Assembly (NCBI RefSeq): GCF_016801865.2
Contig: NC_068938.1
Coordinates: 868,001 to 932,000 of the forward strand
DNA length: 64,000 nucleotides
Origin: Culex pipiens pallens
Lineage: Eukaryota; Arthropoda; Insecta; Diptera; Culicidae
Direction of reading: 5' to 3'
The notes beneath the pieces are model-generated. The model searched no databases. It was not told the origin of the DNA and saw only the letters and a program-made list of their open reading frames with translations. Positions 35,740 through 47,373 of the stretch are shown one piece after another. Position 1 is the stretch's first letter; the number at the start of each line of letters is the position of its first letter. A program made the position numbers and the translations under genes.

Positions 35740-37640
35740 CAAGGTTCGAACGATAAAATCATTGAGGTTCGATAACGGTAATGATATTTTTGAAAATACT
35801 CAAATTTTCATAATTCGCAATATGGGTATCAAACGAAGAAAACTTTTGTAAGTACTTTAAATTATGATTTTGAATACTTAAAAATTTTACAAAATAATAA
35901 AGTGTATACAAATACAAATTCAAATAACGAAATTTTATAGAATATTTTTTTGTGAATTTTTGAATCTTACAAAAAATACAAAATTTCGCTTCGGAAATTT
36001 GAGTATTTTTGAAAATGTGGTTCTGTAAAAAAATGTGTATAAAAATTCTAATAAAGTGAAATTACATGCAAAATTCATAGTTTGATATTGCAAATTATGA
36101 TAGTTAGTTAACAAAAAATGTACTTTATTAGTGTTTTTTATGCACCTTTTTTTACAAAATACTATATTTTAAAAAATACTCAAATTTCAATCGATGACAA
36201 ATTTTACATGCATTGTCAATTTTGAAATATTTTTTTGTAGGATGATAAAATTTTCACAAAATATTTTTTCCGCAAAATTTCATAATTTGCAATATGAGTA
36301 TCAAATAAAGCAGAAATGTGTATTCATTTTTACCTTTAAAGAGTATTTTATAAAACAATAAAACTTTCACAAAATACCGTATTTTAACAAAAATACAAAA
36401 AATTTCAGAATTTTCTTATGCGAAGCTAAATTTTGTACAAATTTTCATTTTATCAGAGCTTTTTGCTAAAAATTGTTATGTTTTGACAAATACCACATTT
36501 TTTAAAGAAATACTCAAGTATTCATGAAAACACGCTATTTCAAAAAATGGTGTAAGAAACGAAAAGTGTAAATTTGATTATTTAACAAAAAAAACTTTTT
36601 TAATAAAATAAAAACAAGTTAAAATTTGACGTTTGATAGCACTATTGTTGAAAAAATAAGTTTTTTCGAAAAAGTACAGTCATTTTTGACAACTTGATTT
36701 TTTTTACAATAGCAAGAGGCGAAATCCAAAATGGTTCAAAATTTCACATCGTTTATTACCCACATTGCGAATTATGAAAAGAAATTTATAAGACCGAATC
36801 TTCAGCTCCTTTTCAAAAAAAATCCAAGTTTTTTTCAGCGTTTTGGCTGTAGTGGCAAAATAAAATAAGAAACCCCCCAATGCTATAACATATTTGGAAA
36901 GATAATTGATTTTCCTACAAAGAAATATCATGCAGAATGAACCATATAGTACCTGTGCTTCCCCTGAAATAAAAATGTAGCGTGACGGAACAACATCGTA
37001 AAACTGGACTTTTAAAAGGCACACTACAAAAATCGCTACAGTTTTGCCAGTTTGATTTTGAAAAACTTTTGCTCTTCTACACATTATCATAAATTAAAAA
37101 ACGAATCTTTTGCTCTTTGATCTGAAAGAATTGGATGAAATTTGAGTTTTTGCCAGCCATTTCTTTTCGTGACGGGACAACGAAAGGAGCAGATTTATGA
37201 AAAAACTCCTCTCCCGTACAATGTTCAATGGTCAATGTTCTTGGATTTTAAGGTAAGAAAACGCATTTAAAGCACATTGCAATTATTGCATCATAATAAA
37301 AATGATTTTTTTCATATTAAAAATCATATTGAAAATTGAAAAATGTGACATTTTGGTGTAGCTTCGCTAAGAATCGGTCTTAAGTATTTTTAATAGAATA
37401 CGGTACTAAGTAAAAATTTCAGAATTATACAAAAAAAATCTCCTTAAATAATATGCATGCACAATTTCACCATATTTGATACTAATTTTGCAAATTAGAA
37501 AAAAAAATCTATTCAAAAATCACGGCATTTCGCGATATTTTTTTGAGTACTTATGATTTGAGTAAGTTTCAAAGTAATCGGAAAAATTAACAGGAATGAC
37601 AGGAGTGGAAGCATTGAAAATTTAACATAATATGGTTGTA
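35740..37640. other. AT-rich stretch with degenerate repeated words
   Basis: Variants of CATAATTTGCAATATGAGTATCAAA recur near 35808, 36077 (inverse), 36279, 36760 and 37465, which suggests an old decayed repeat. The 128-codon minus-strand frame at 36704-37090 is not supported as a gene. Confidence 0.4.
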
Positions 37641-37644
37641 TTAA

Positions 37645-37871
37645 CCCGGGTAGGCGGTAATAACAAAATGCATGCCATTTCAATAACAAATACTGTTAAA
37701 ATAACAAAAAGTGTTAGGGAATTTTCTTGCCAAATCCATTTTTGCATAAGAATTTAAAAACAGTTAATGTTATCATAACAAAATTTGTTGTTAGTCTGAT
37801 ATTGGTTGAAAGCCAAAACAACTTTGGAATAAAATGTGATGTAATTCTTACGTTATTTCCGTCTGCCCGGG
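37645..37871. mobile_element. 227-bp MITE with CCCGGGTAGGCGG ends
   Basis: Inverted ends CCCGGGTAGGCGGTAATAAC and, on the right, the inverse of CCCGGGCAGACGGAAATAAC bound a short AT-rich interior. The ends are similar to those of the larger element at 48057-49384, which suggests one superfamily. Confidence 0.8.
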
Positions 37872-38690
37872 AAGGAAAATTTAGAAAATTTGTATAAATG
37901 AGTTATCTCCGTTATCGTTGATAACAATATCGTCGATAGAATTATCGAAATAACGATATTGTTAATATTATCGTTAATATAATCGCGCTAATATTATTAA
38001 AGATATTATAACTGATAAAAATCCTGATTATTATAGGAAGGATTTTTTCAATTGAGTAAAAAGTTTCAATTATGACTATTTCTCACTTTTTAAATGATCT
38101 ACAATGTAATGATATTCATTTTGTAAAGGGTTGAACAAGAAATTATAGCTTCTAGTTGATGAACGAATGAATAATGTTAACAAATAACTCATAAAACAAA
38201 CAGATAATAGAGAATCATTCAAAAAGTAGTTGACATTTAATCTTCATACATTCAAATAAGTTCGTGAAATACTTTCTTACATATACAAACTTGCAAATGC
38301 CCTTAATCAAAAGTATATGAATAAAATTTGAAATTAATAATTTACGTTGATATTATGTTTCAATTAGTTTTCAGCTTTGAAAAAAAAACTCACTTATCGA
38401 CAAATTACACTCTATTCAGGTGCACTGAACATTCACCACAGACCACGTCTCCCACAATTGGTACGTCCATCAAATGTGCCAAAGTCAGTCATCCAAAACC
38501 AGCTATTGTGTGAATGTGTTTTATTAAACCCACAGGATACATGCCCATCATCGTCATCACTGTTCCCCCGCAACTAATAACACTTTTGAGAGAGCTTTGG
38601 GCTGCTGAAAGGCACCCAACCGCACCAAACTAACCGCTCTAATTAGCAATCAATCCGATAATCAAACCGCACCGATATTGTTGCAATCGA
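37872..38690. other. AT-rich stretch with ATCGTTATCGATAA words
   Basis: Positions 37905-38000 hold many self-complementary ATCGTTAT/ATAACGAT words. Nothing else was recognised until about 38400. Beyond that point the sequence is less AT-rich and contains weak exon-like segments that I cannot assign. Confidence 0.35.
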
Positions 38691-38694
38691 CAGG

Positions 38695-39011
38695 TGTTTG
38701 CTCAAGTTCAACTCCAAAAGTACAAAGCTAATCAGAAAAACGCACAGCAGGCTGTGGCTGCGGAGGGGTAATTCGATAATCGCTGCTCCTGTCACCAGTC
38801 ATTTCGTCTCGCCGTCACCTACTGCGATCCCCACAAAAACAGCTGATGATAATGTGGAGGAGGAGGTGCAGTCGATTGCCGCTGAGCCGGTTGCACCCTG
38901 ATGAAGGGGACGATCCGGTTCCAGCCGGGAAACGGGAACGGGTTGGTCGCTATTATCCTGGTCCTGGTTCTAATGTTACCGAACGGCGGTCTTTGTTCTG
39001 AAGTGGTATAA
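38695..39011 (+). other. GC-rich segment with several short plausible frames
   Basis: Three frames look coding-like but are short. One runs 38695-38772 after a CGACAG acceptor (VFAQVQLQKYKANQ and on to a stop), one ends in VEEEVQSIAAEPVAP before TGA at 38899, and an ATG frame at 38901-39011 encodes a hydrophobic signal-like peptide that overlaps the TATA box of the next gene. I cannot choose between an unrecognised gene 3' end and promoter-proximal noncoding DNA. Confidence 0.25.
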
Positions 39012-39042
39012 AAAGTGAGTGCTTCCAGGTTGAGCTATCAGT
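39007..39042 (+). promoter_or_regulatory. TATA + TCAGT initiator of the 39101 gene
   Basis: TATAAAAAG lies at 39007-39015 and TCAGT at 39038-39042. Confidence 0.85.
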
Positions 39043-39100
39043 CAGCTCAGACAACTCAACAAGTGTTCAACAAGCACCCAACAAAACCATCCGACCTAAA

Positions 39101-39395
39101 ATGTTCAAATACGTAAGTTTCTTTAGAAAAAATCTCAACAAAAAATAAAAATTAAACGGAATTTTCAAAAAAATCGCAGATCTTCGTCCTGCTGGCTCTG
39201 GTCGCCGCCGCCTTCGCCTCGCCTAAGCCCCAGTACTTCTACCCAGGATCGGCTTCGTACGCCACGTACAGCAGCTTTGCCAAGCCTGCTGCGGCCGTGT
39301 ACTCGACCGGATACGTGCCCACCGCCTACTCCTCGTCGTACATCGCCCCGGCCGCGTACAGTGCTGCTGCCTACCCGGCCTACGCCTACTTGTGA
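39101..39395 (+). CDS. small secreted Ala/Tyr/Ser-rich protein (cuticular-type)
   Basis: Exons 39101-39112 and 39180-39395 encode 75 residues with a 67-nt phase-0 intron (GTAAGT donor, AATCGCAG acceptor). The signal peptide is residues 1-18 (MFKYIFVLLALVAAAFA). The mature part starts SPKPQYFYPG and is rich in Ala, Tyr and Ser, ending in AYPAYAYL. It shares VYSTGYVPTAYSS-type sequence with the head-to-head pair at 46.5-47.7 kb, so it is a paralog. It is probably a secreted structural, cuticular-type protein; no named family motif is visible. AATAAA lies at about 39491. The neighbouring minus-strand gene at 39553 converges on it. Confidence 0.9.
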
Positions 39396-39552
39396 GCGGA
39401 AACCAACGATGATGATCGACGCCTACTTTGATGATACCGGACTAGTACGACACAAAGAACGATTTTGGACGTTATACGAATCAGTGCACCAATAAATGCT
39501 GGAAATCTATTTATTTGCTTATTTTGGTTACCAGATATCACAAAAGTTGTCC

Positions 39553-39838
39553 TTAACCGAATGAAATCGAAAATGCCTCTACATTTCTCAAAACAGAATC
39601 AGCTGGGTAAGTTCTCGTGGGTGGAGGAAGCAGTCCGGAATCGATTCCACCAACGGTGTCAGCGCTTGCTACGATCGGATCAACAGCTTCGAATTTTCGA
39701 GCTCCAGTTTGGTAGAAGGTTTGTGGTGCGGCATTGCAAACCATGATCAACGTGATGAAGATGACGGAATTTCTCTGAAATCAAATTTTGAAGGTTGTTT
39801 ATTTCAAAACTCAATAGAATTCCTACCAGTGGCGACAT
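39553..39838 (-). CDS. small secreted protein, unknown function
   Basis: Minus-strand exons 39827-39838 (ATG TCG CCA CTG) and 39553-39774 encode 77 residues. The 52-nt phase-0 intron has a GTAGGA donor and a TTGATTTCAG acceptor. Residues 1-20 form a signal peptide (MSPLRNSVIFITLIMVCNAA). The mature part begins APQTFYQTGARKF and includes DSGLLPPPTRTYPADS. It is cysteine-poor and not of the Ala/Tyr-repeat type, although the APQ.FY start of the mature protein recalls the 46.5/47.4 kb pair. The gene has the same TATA/TCAGT promoter and 12-nt first coding exon as its neighbours. A possible AATAAA (minus) lies at about 39508-39513. Its 3' end lies about 160 bp from that of the 39101 gene. Confidence 0.82.
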
Positions 39839-39854
39839 GTTGAAATCAATTGAG

Positions 39855-39891
39855 ACTGACTGTGACTTCAGCACTGCTGCTTCAATTTATA
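39855..39891 (-). promoter_or_regulatory. TATA + TCAGT initiator of the 39553 gene
   Basis: On the minus strand TATAAAT (39885-39891) is followed by TCAGT (39855-39859) about 32 bp downstream. The start codon follows after only about 17 nt. Confidence 0.75.
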
Positions 39892-39899
39892 TCAAAAAT

Positions 39900-41240
39900 G
39901 TAAACTCATTTAGGATTCTGAAAACGTTACGAGAAATTTATTAGTTTTGAGTTATTGTATGCTAACGAAGTTCTTAGGCTTAGGCTAAATTTTTATTTTT
40001 CTAATTTTCTAAAAAAAATCGAGATTCATTTAATAACTACAAACTATACAAAAATTGTAGCTATTTCAAACGAAAAGTTCAACAACCTCATTAATCTGCA
40101 TTAACCCGTGTCATAATTGAACCCGTTTCTCGCCAACAAGTTAAAGCCATTTTGTATAGGTCATAAAAACAGCACGATTAAGACAAGAGCAAAAAAATAA
40201 AAGTAACATTGCACCCCGAACCGGTAAACCGCAATCTCCAAGTAGGTAACGCAACATTTCAAGTGCAAGGACGTCGTTGCGACGCGTCGCCCCGGCACCC
40301 AACATTGCTGAGATCGTGAGGGGAAGATCAAAGTAGGTGTGTACTGCTGGCTGATACTGGTTCTGCGGGCGTGCTTCGAGTATCAATTTTTCGCTTTATT
40401 TTGTTTTGCTCGCTTTCGTTTGCAGAAAAAAATGGGAGCGAAAAAATACATTTGGAATGAGTTTGCGTTTTAATGTATGATTGTTTTAACCAGAACAATG
40501 TTTTAAGAATGCAACTGACATTAAAACTAGCTAACGCTTGATGATTTGTTTTTTTGTTAATTTTATCTAAGGTTTTAGATTATTTTATGCACAGTTCAGG
40601 CGTTTTTAAAAGATAAAAATTATTAAATTTGCATTATTTCGATTTTCTTTTAATTCTGCGCCATTGATAAAAGAACATTTTGACGATTCGATAACATAAA
40701 ACAGGCCCGACTCAAGCATCCGACGTTCAGAATAAAACTTCAGCTAATAGTGTAATGACAAAAATAAAAAAAATACTTTAGTATTTTTTGGGTTAAATTT
40801 ATTTTCAGGAACCAAGAATATCGGTGTTATTTTACCCTCCAGGTTACTAGTCACCCTTTAAATAACTCTCTAAAAAATCAGGATAAATAAATCATTTTAC
40901 AATCGTAATCATCACAGAGCATGGTTATTAGACCCCCAAAATAACTTCCCATTATTTGGTTGACCTGTTGAGTCCACCTATTTTTTCCCTTCCAGGTTTT
41001 TATGTTGAGATTAAAAAAATGTTGAATTTTTCCATTAAAATTGAAATAGAATATTCAACACGATTTTGCTCATTGCACTGCAGGTATTTTTGAACATTAC
41101 CACTTAGTTGACTGTTTTTCATAAAAATTATCGTCAATTTGAAGAAAAGGTCATTTAGAAACAGTCGATAGCAAACTTATCATGGTGAACCTTTTTCATG
41201 TAACCAGATTTCAAAACCACAACAAAAATAAAATTGTATA
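39900..41240. other. intergenic stretch, no gene seen
   Basis: AT-rich sequence with a short GC-richer patch at about 40205-40390. A remnant of the GACTCAAGCATCCGA type (CAGTCCAG family) lies near 40708. Confidence 0.4.
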
Positions 41241-41241
41241 T

Positions 41242-42593
41242 GGGTAATTCTCTACCAACTCACACGAAATCGGGAAAAGTTGCCCCGACCCCTCTTCGAT
41301 TTGCGTGAAACTTTGTCCTAAGGGGTAACTTTTGTCCCTGATCACGAATCCGAGGTCCGTTTTTTGATATCTCGTGACGGAAGGGCGGTACGACCCCTTC
41401 CATTTTTGAACATGCGAAAAAAGAGGTGTTTTTCAATAATTTGCAGCCTGAAACGGTGATGAGATAGAAATTTGGTGTCAAAGGGACTTTTATGTAAAAT
41501 TAGACGCCCGATTTGATGGCGTACTCAGAATTCCGAAAAAACGTATTTTTCATCGAAAAAAACACTAAAAAAGTTTTAAAAATTCTCCCATTTTCCGTTA
41601 CTCGACTGTAAAAAATTTTGAAACATGTCATTTTATGGGAAATTTAATGTACTTTTCGAATCTACATTGTCCCAGAAGGGTCATTTTTTCATTTAGAACA
41701 AAATTTTTCATTTTAAAATTTCGTGTTTTTTCTAACTTTGCAGGGTTATTTTTTAGAGTGTAACAATGTTCTACAAAGTTGTAGAGCAGACAATTACAAA
41801 AAAATTTGATATATAGACATAAGGGGTTTGCTTATAAACATCACAAGTTATCGCGATTTTACGAAAAAAAGTTTTGAAAAAGTTACTTTTTGCGTTTCTC
41901 TTTGTTTCGTCGTCCGTGTCTGTCGCGGGTGACCATGAACGGCCATGATCGATGACGACCAACTTTTTTAAAACTTTTTTTCGTAAAATCGTGATAACTT
42001 GTGATGTTTATAAGCAAAACCCTTATGTCTATATATTAAAAATTTTGTAATTGTCTGCTCTACAACTTTGTAGAACATTGTTACACTCTAAAAAATAACC
42101 CTGCAAAGTTAGAAAAAACACGAAATTTTAAAATGAAAAATTTTGTTCTAAATGAAAAAATGACCCTTCTGGGACAATGTAGATTCGAAAAGTACATTAA
42201 ATTTCCCATAAAATGACATGTTCCAAAATTTTTTACAGTCGAGTAACGGAAAATGGGAGAATTTTTAAAACTTTTTTAGTGTTTTTTTCGATGAAAAATA
42301 CGTTTTTTCGGAATTCTGAGTACGCCATCAAATCGGGCGTCTAATTTTACATAAAAGTCCCTTTGACACCAAATTTCTATCTCATCACCGTTTCAGGCTG
42401 CAAATTATTGAAAAACACCTCTTTTTTCGCATGTTCAAAAATGGAAGGGGTCGTACCGCCCCTCCGTCACGAGATATCAAAAAACGGACCTCGGATTCGT
42501 GATCAGGGACAAAAGTTACCCCTTAGGACAAAGTTTCACGCAAATCGAAGAGGGGTCGGGGCAACTGCTGTGTGAGTTGGCGGAGAATTACCC
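41242..42593. mobile_element. 1.35-kb foldback element, ~635-bp near-perfect arms
   Basis: The left arm (41242 to about 41880) and right arm (about 41961 to 42593) are nearly identical in inverse orientation from GGGTAATTCTCTACCAACT inward, with few mismatches. The roughly 75-bp loop is GC-richer. ATAT or TATAT sequence flanks both ends, but the exact target duplication is ambiguous. No protein is encoded; the same short frame appears on each arm. Confidence 0.92.
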
Positions 42594-43001
42594 ATATAAA
42601 ACCCTCCGAAACACTTAAGAAGAACCTATTAGGAAGCAAGGAATGTTTAAAAGAATTTAATTGATTCAAACATCGTTGTGCATTAAATTTTGTAAAAAAA
42701 TCAAATTACAAAAATCAAAAACTAAATTTATAATTCAGGTTTATTTTCTCAACTTCAAAGTAAAACATTTGAATTAAAAAAGAATCAAATAAGAAGATCA
42801 AAAATCAAACAATCCAATTTAAGTATAATTTGAAGATTTTTTGGTCAAATTAGCTAAAAACAAAACAACATAAAAAAAAAGTTGAATACAATGTTTTAAG
42901 TTTATATAAACATAAACAGGCCAAAAAAATTATTATGGTCTAGATTTCAATGTTAAAATAATTTAATCACTTCGAAAAAAAATATTTCAAATTTTGAAAT
43001 A

Positions 43002-45480
43002 TAGACTATCAGGTAGGGTGGTCCAAATCCGGACTTTTTTGGGGCTACCCCCTGAATTCAAAGATTGACCCATCACTAGGCTAAATTCCAAATTTGAGCT
43101 CATTCTGACCACGGGAACCCCTCCCTCCAATCGCTTAAAGTTTGTATGGGAAAAATCGTCAAAATGTATGGAGAAAAGCAACTGTTTTACTTTTTTACCT
43201 GTGGAAGGCGCCATAGTTATCCGATGCTTACCATTTCTCAAATGTAGAACCTTCATTATATTTAGAACAACTTTCCCGAAGACACCATATTTTTAGGATT
43301 TTTTTCCCGCGAAGTTATTAGCGCCCAAAACTGGCCATTTTTGCGCGGCCAGCTGTAAGGGGCTACCTAACAACGATGTTTATTTCCAATTCGTACACGC
43401 ACGTGCTCTCTCTCAGGTTCAAACTCTCTCACGAGCTTGCTCGCCTGCCTGCCTGCCTGTTTACCTACAAGCGCGCGCTGTTTCTCTGCTTGGACTTTTG
43501 TCGTCGTCGTCGTTTTCGTTTGCTATCCGCTGCGCTGCGTTTCTGGCATGTTTATTATAATTTTCAACTAAAATAGCAGGATTGTTTTGAGATATATTTA
43601 GCATATAATTTCTTAAATTATGTCAAAAATACAAAAAAATTGCGCTGAAAAAAATAGTTTAAAGAAAAGACAGCTTAGGCTCAATTAAAAAAATACAGCA
43701 AATGTCATGAGAACAGGGTTTGTTTGATTTTCCAAGCATTACACGCAGTTTTTCGTATATGCTAAAGAAACATGATAATGATTCAATTGTTTGAAAAAAA
43801 TCTTCAGGTAATACAAATGTTGTTCCTTTAGGTAGTTTGCTTTAACAAAAATATACTTTAGTATAAATCAGAACAAATCAAGGCAATTTTACAATTATTG
43901 CTGCAAATTTTCATTCATATTCTCCAAAATTATTTTTTTATTCTTTCTGGAAATTTCTTTCTGTGTTCCTAGACCACCTGCAACAAATATTGCAACTGTT
44001 TATCATTTTTTGTCAGTTTACCTGTAAATTTTTCGTTTCAGGAAACATCTCTTTCTGCACAATCGTTAACAACCTTCAGATCTTGCAGTTGCGGCCTTCC
44101 TTTAAGATACTCTTTTGGATTCAGTTTTTAAAAAAATCTAAAGAAAATTCTTTCCTTATTTATCTAAAAAAAACTTCATGGTATTTCTTGTAACAAAATC
44201 AGATAAATTAAAATCCAAAACGTTTGCAATTAGGTTTGGATCAGAACAGATGACGATTCATGGATGAACTAATTCATCAAATTTGTATTCTCTCTCACAC
44301 GCTCTTATAATATGATATCTATTGTTGTGTTTTTTTTTCGTTTTGTTGTTCACATATTACATTTGATTTTATATCTCAATACGCACCGACTATTTTTGTT
44401 GAAAATTATAATAAACATGCCAGGAACGCAGCGTAGCGGATATCAAACGAAAACGACGACGACGACAAAAGTCCAAGCAGAGAAACAGCGCGCTTGTAGG
44501 TAAACAGGCAGGCAGGCAGGCGAGCAAGCTCGTGAGAGAGTTTGAACCTGAGAGAGAGCACGTGCGTGTACGAATTGGAAATAAACATCGTTGTTAGGTA
44601 GCCCCTTACAGCTGGCCGCGCAAAAATGGCCAGTTTTGGGGGCTAATAACTTCGCGGGAAAAAATCCTAAAAATATTGTGTCTTCGGGAAAGTTGTTTTA
44701 AATTTAATGAAGGGTCTACATTTGAGAAATGGTAAGAATCGGATAATTATGGCGCCTTCCACAGGTAAAAAAGTAAAACAGTTGCTTTTTTCCATACATT
44801 TTGACGATTTTTCCCATACAAACTTTAAGCGATTGGAGGGAGGGGTTCCCGTGGTCAGAATGAGCTCAAATTTGGAATTTAGCCTAGTGATGGGTCAATC
44901 TTTGATTTCAGGGGGTAGCCCCAAAAAAGTCCGGATTTGGACCACCCTACTATCAGGGTTGTTAAAATATCAAAATATCACCACTCAGCAACTACAATTA
45001 TCTCGCCTGAATATTCATGCCTCAAATACAACTGCTCTTCTCTCTTCATTGAAACTCTCAGCGCCGAACATAGCCGAACACGTTTTTGTGTTTACCCACT
45101 CGCGATTGACATTTTCCTTTTCTCTCTCATTCTCGCTTCCACGATCATCCTACCGCAACAGCGTTTAACCACAAAAGCCGCCACAAAACCAATTTTGCAA
45201 ACGCAGTTTGAAGGGGCGTCATGCGTGGTCGGCTCCTAATCGCCATCTTGCGTTCTCTCATTGCCGTTTTCGGAGAGGTTCAGAGACTCAGCGGTGAGAG
45301 CGCATAGTCGAGGAAAAGGGAAGGAGTGATAGAGAGAGAGAATGACATCGCTGGGAATCACGAGACACAAGAAAAGATCTCACAAGCTATAGTGACTGCC
45401 GCTATACTCTCGGATATTTTTGGTGCAGAGATAATCTATTGATAGCTTTTCTATCACTCTTTTGCAACACTGTAGACTAT
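43002..45480. mobile_element. hAT-like MITE (CAGGGTTG..CAACACTG), split by another element
   Basis: The 8-bp duplication TAGACTAT lies at 43002-43009 and 45473-45480. The element begins CAGG at 43010-43013, is interrupted by the large foldback element, resumes with GTTGTTAAAA at 44958, and ends CAACACTG at 45472. Removing the interruption gives about 520 bp. The CAG.GTTG ends and 8-bp target fit the hAT superfamily. Confidence 0.85.
43006..44957. mobile_element. 1.94-kb foldback element, 560-bp arms, 8-bp TSD
   Basis: The element (43014-44949) starts TAGGGTGGTCCAAATCC and ends in the inverse. The arms are 43014 to about 43575 and about 44391-44949, nearly identical, around a loop of about 815 bp. 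CTATCAGG is duplicated at 43006-43013 and 44950-44957. The 8-bp duplication points to hAT-type mobilisation. A diverged relative lies at 56419-57245. Confidence 0.93.
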
Positions 45481-46340
45481 CACTTCCAAAAAATGTATAA
45501 TCATTATTTTGCACTTCTTGAATGATATTCAATTTAAATTTTCAAATTATTTTTTTTTCATAAAATTTCTGAAATTAATATTAAACTATTAATTGCTAAA
45601 ACAATGCAGAAAATTGGGGGGCTGTTTGGGTAAGACTAAGAAAACTTAAATTTTTCAAAAAATTTCTTGATTCCTGTTTTTTACTTTATTTTTATCCGCT
45701 ATATCTGAGCAACCAGAAGTTCAATCTTCAAAGTGTATAAAAACAGTTTTAAAGAAAATTTTCTGAACTCGGCGGAAAAAATATATGAAAACTGTATTTT
45801 AATCAAACAACTGATAAATTTTAGTTGAAATCGAACTTAAAGTGGCTAAATTTTGAAAACGGTGCCCTATATGAAAATTTCTGTAAAGTAGTTTTCGATT
45901 GCAAATTTGATTTTGCAATAAAAACAGAAACCACTATTCCAAAAAATTATTCATTACTCGGTGGCAATTATTTTATTTTACTTTATGGCTCAAATTTCTT
46001 AATAAAAACAGATGGCAAAATAAAATAAAGAACTAGTGTTGGATTTTTTAATGTTAAAGTGAAATTCCGTTGAACAAAACTATCTCCTTTTTTTCTAAAC
46101 AGTCCTCAACAATACCTACAACTTTGCTGACGACACCAAATCGACCAAAAAATCCCTTCAAATGTTACAGATTTTCGAATATTTACGAACCATTTTTGCA
46201 TAAACAACTGCCAAAATAGTATTAGCCTTGTACGGGTGAACCAATGTTAAGGCTAAAAGGGAGTTTTAAAAATAATCATTCCAAATTGTAGGGGGTTTTG
46301 GAACCCCAAAGATCAATTAATTTAATTTAAATAGATTTCA
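45481..46340. other. AT-rich stretch with dispersed-repeat piece
   Basis: Positions 46090-46260 match, in inverse orientation, the dispersed repeat seen at 28.4 kb (ACCTACAACTTTGCTGACGACACC, then ACTGCCAAAATAG). No gene was recognised. Confidence 0.45.
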
Positions 46341-46508
46341 TTGTTTATTGTGATATTAAATTCAACCAATCAAACTCATGCAAAACTTGTGTTTAAATGT
46401 ATATTTACTGCAAAACAATTTTGAAAAAGCTGATTTCATTCCAGAATGCAGTTCCACTTATCCCTCAAAAGTCCATTTCCAAAAATCCAGTTCCAATTTC
46501 CAGCCAGT

Positions 46509-46790
46509 TTACAGGTAAGCATACGGGTAGGCACCGTACGAGTAGGCAGCGGGGGAGGCCACATACGATCCAGTGGAGTAAGCGGTCGGGACGTAGCTTC
46601 CGGAGTAGAACGATGGCCGGACGACGCTGGAGGAGTATGCGTAGGATGCCGGTGTGTTGTAGAAGACCTGGGGTGCGGCCATGGCGGCGGCAATAACGGC
46701 CAGAACGACAATCAGCTGGAATTTTTGAAGAAGCGTTAAAATATTTTGATAATTTTTGGGTGGTCTTGAAAATCTTACGAATTTGAACAT
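46509..46790 (-). CDS. small secreted Ala/Tyr/Ser-rich protein, head-to-head copy A
   Basis: Minus-strand exons 46779-46790 (MFKF) and 46509-46715 encode 72 residues, with a 63-nt phase-0 intron (GTAAGA donor, AATTCCAG acceptor). The signal peptide is MFKFLIVVLAVIAAAMA. The mature part starts APQVFYNTPASYAY and ends SYGAYPYAYL; it is cysteine-free and low-complexity. Compared with the divergent copy at 47374 the protein differs by one Ser/Gly change and one Ala fewer. Similarity extends through the 3' UTR to about 46437. A minus-strand AATAAA lies at 46344-46349. It is probably a secreted cuticular-type structural protein. Confidence 0.9.
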   Translation of the reverse strand: MFKFVRFSRPPKNYQNILTLLQKFQLIVVLAVIAAAMAAPQVFYNTPASYAYSSSVVRPSFYSGSYVPTAYSTGSYVASPAAYSYGAYPYAYL

Positions 46791-46861
46791 TTTGATTTGA
46801 TTGGTTTGTGTAAAACTCCTGCAGAGCTTGAATAACTTGTGCACTGAGCTGGTAGCGGTTG

Positions 46862-46898
46862 ACTGATGATTTGATTCAGTTCTTGAACAGTATTTATA
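46862..46898 (-). promoter_or_regulatory. TATA + TCAGT initiator of copy A
   Basis: Minus-strand TATAAATA (46891-46898) lies about 32 bp upstream of TCAGT (46862-46866). Confidence 0.85.
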
Positions 46899-46899
46899 C

Positions 46900-47260
46900 T
46901 CGAAACTAGATTCAAACTCAAAGTGCCGAATCCCGTTCTGCAGATTTTCTTTATAAGTCAATTTGTTCAAAACCAGAATTTTCTTGCATTTATTCTCAAA
47001 TCATTCTGACATTTTGCAAATATAATTTACTTCTGAGTTTCAGGTTTCAAAACAAGCTTAAAAAATAACTCGCCCATAAAATGTTCTATCATAATTCATC
47101 ATCTAGAGGTGGACACAAAGCCAATCGATTTTTTTTGCGTGCGCTTAAACTCGATTCAATTTTTATTGCCACACAGTCTGGAACGTGTTGCGTCCAGAAC
47201 GACCGATTCTTCGCTTTCGATTGTCTTCTACCGATTCTGGTTCACGTACACACGCGTTGC
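46900..47260. promoter_or_regulatory. shared divergent promoter region of copies A and B
   Basis: About 365 bp separate the two outward-facing TATA boxes, so any enhancer here could serve both genes. The sequence is not itself palindromic beyond the promoter-proximal parts. The GC-richer stretch 47155-47260 carries CACACGCG-type words. Confidence 0.5.
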
Positions 47261-47263
47261 AAG

Positions 47264-47300
47264 TATAAATAAGCTTGCAAAACGGTGACTTAGCATCAGT
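47264..47300 (+). promoter_or_regulatory. TATA + TCAGT initiator of copy B
   Basis: TATAAATA lies at 47264-47271 and TCAGT at 47296-47300. Confidence 0.87.
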
Positions 47301-47373
47301 TAACCGCAACTAGCTCAACCACACAAGTGTCAAATTCTCTGCAGGAGTAATCTCAAAAACCAAACAAATCAAA

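Noticed and set aside
36704..37090. 128-codon minus-strand frame
   Set aside because: AT-rich, Phe/Leu/Ile/Lys-heavy peptide in a repeat-like region, with no domain or promoter.
44707..45168. 153-codon plus frame
   Set aside because: It starts in one arm of the foldback element and the same peptide is encoded by the other arm; there is no domain or splice support.
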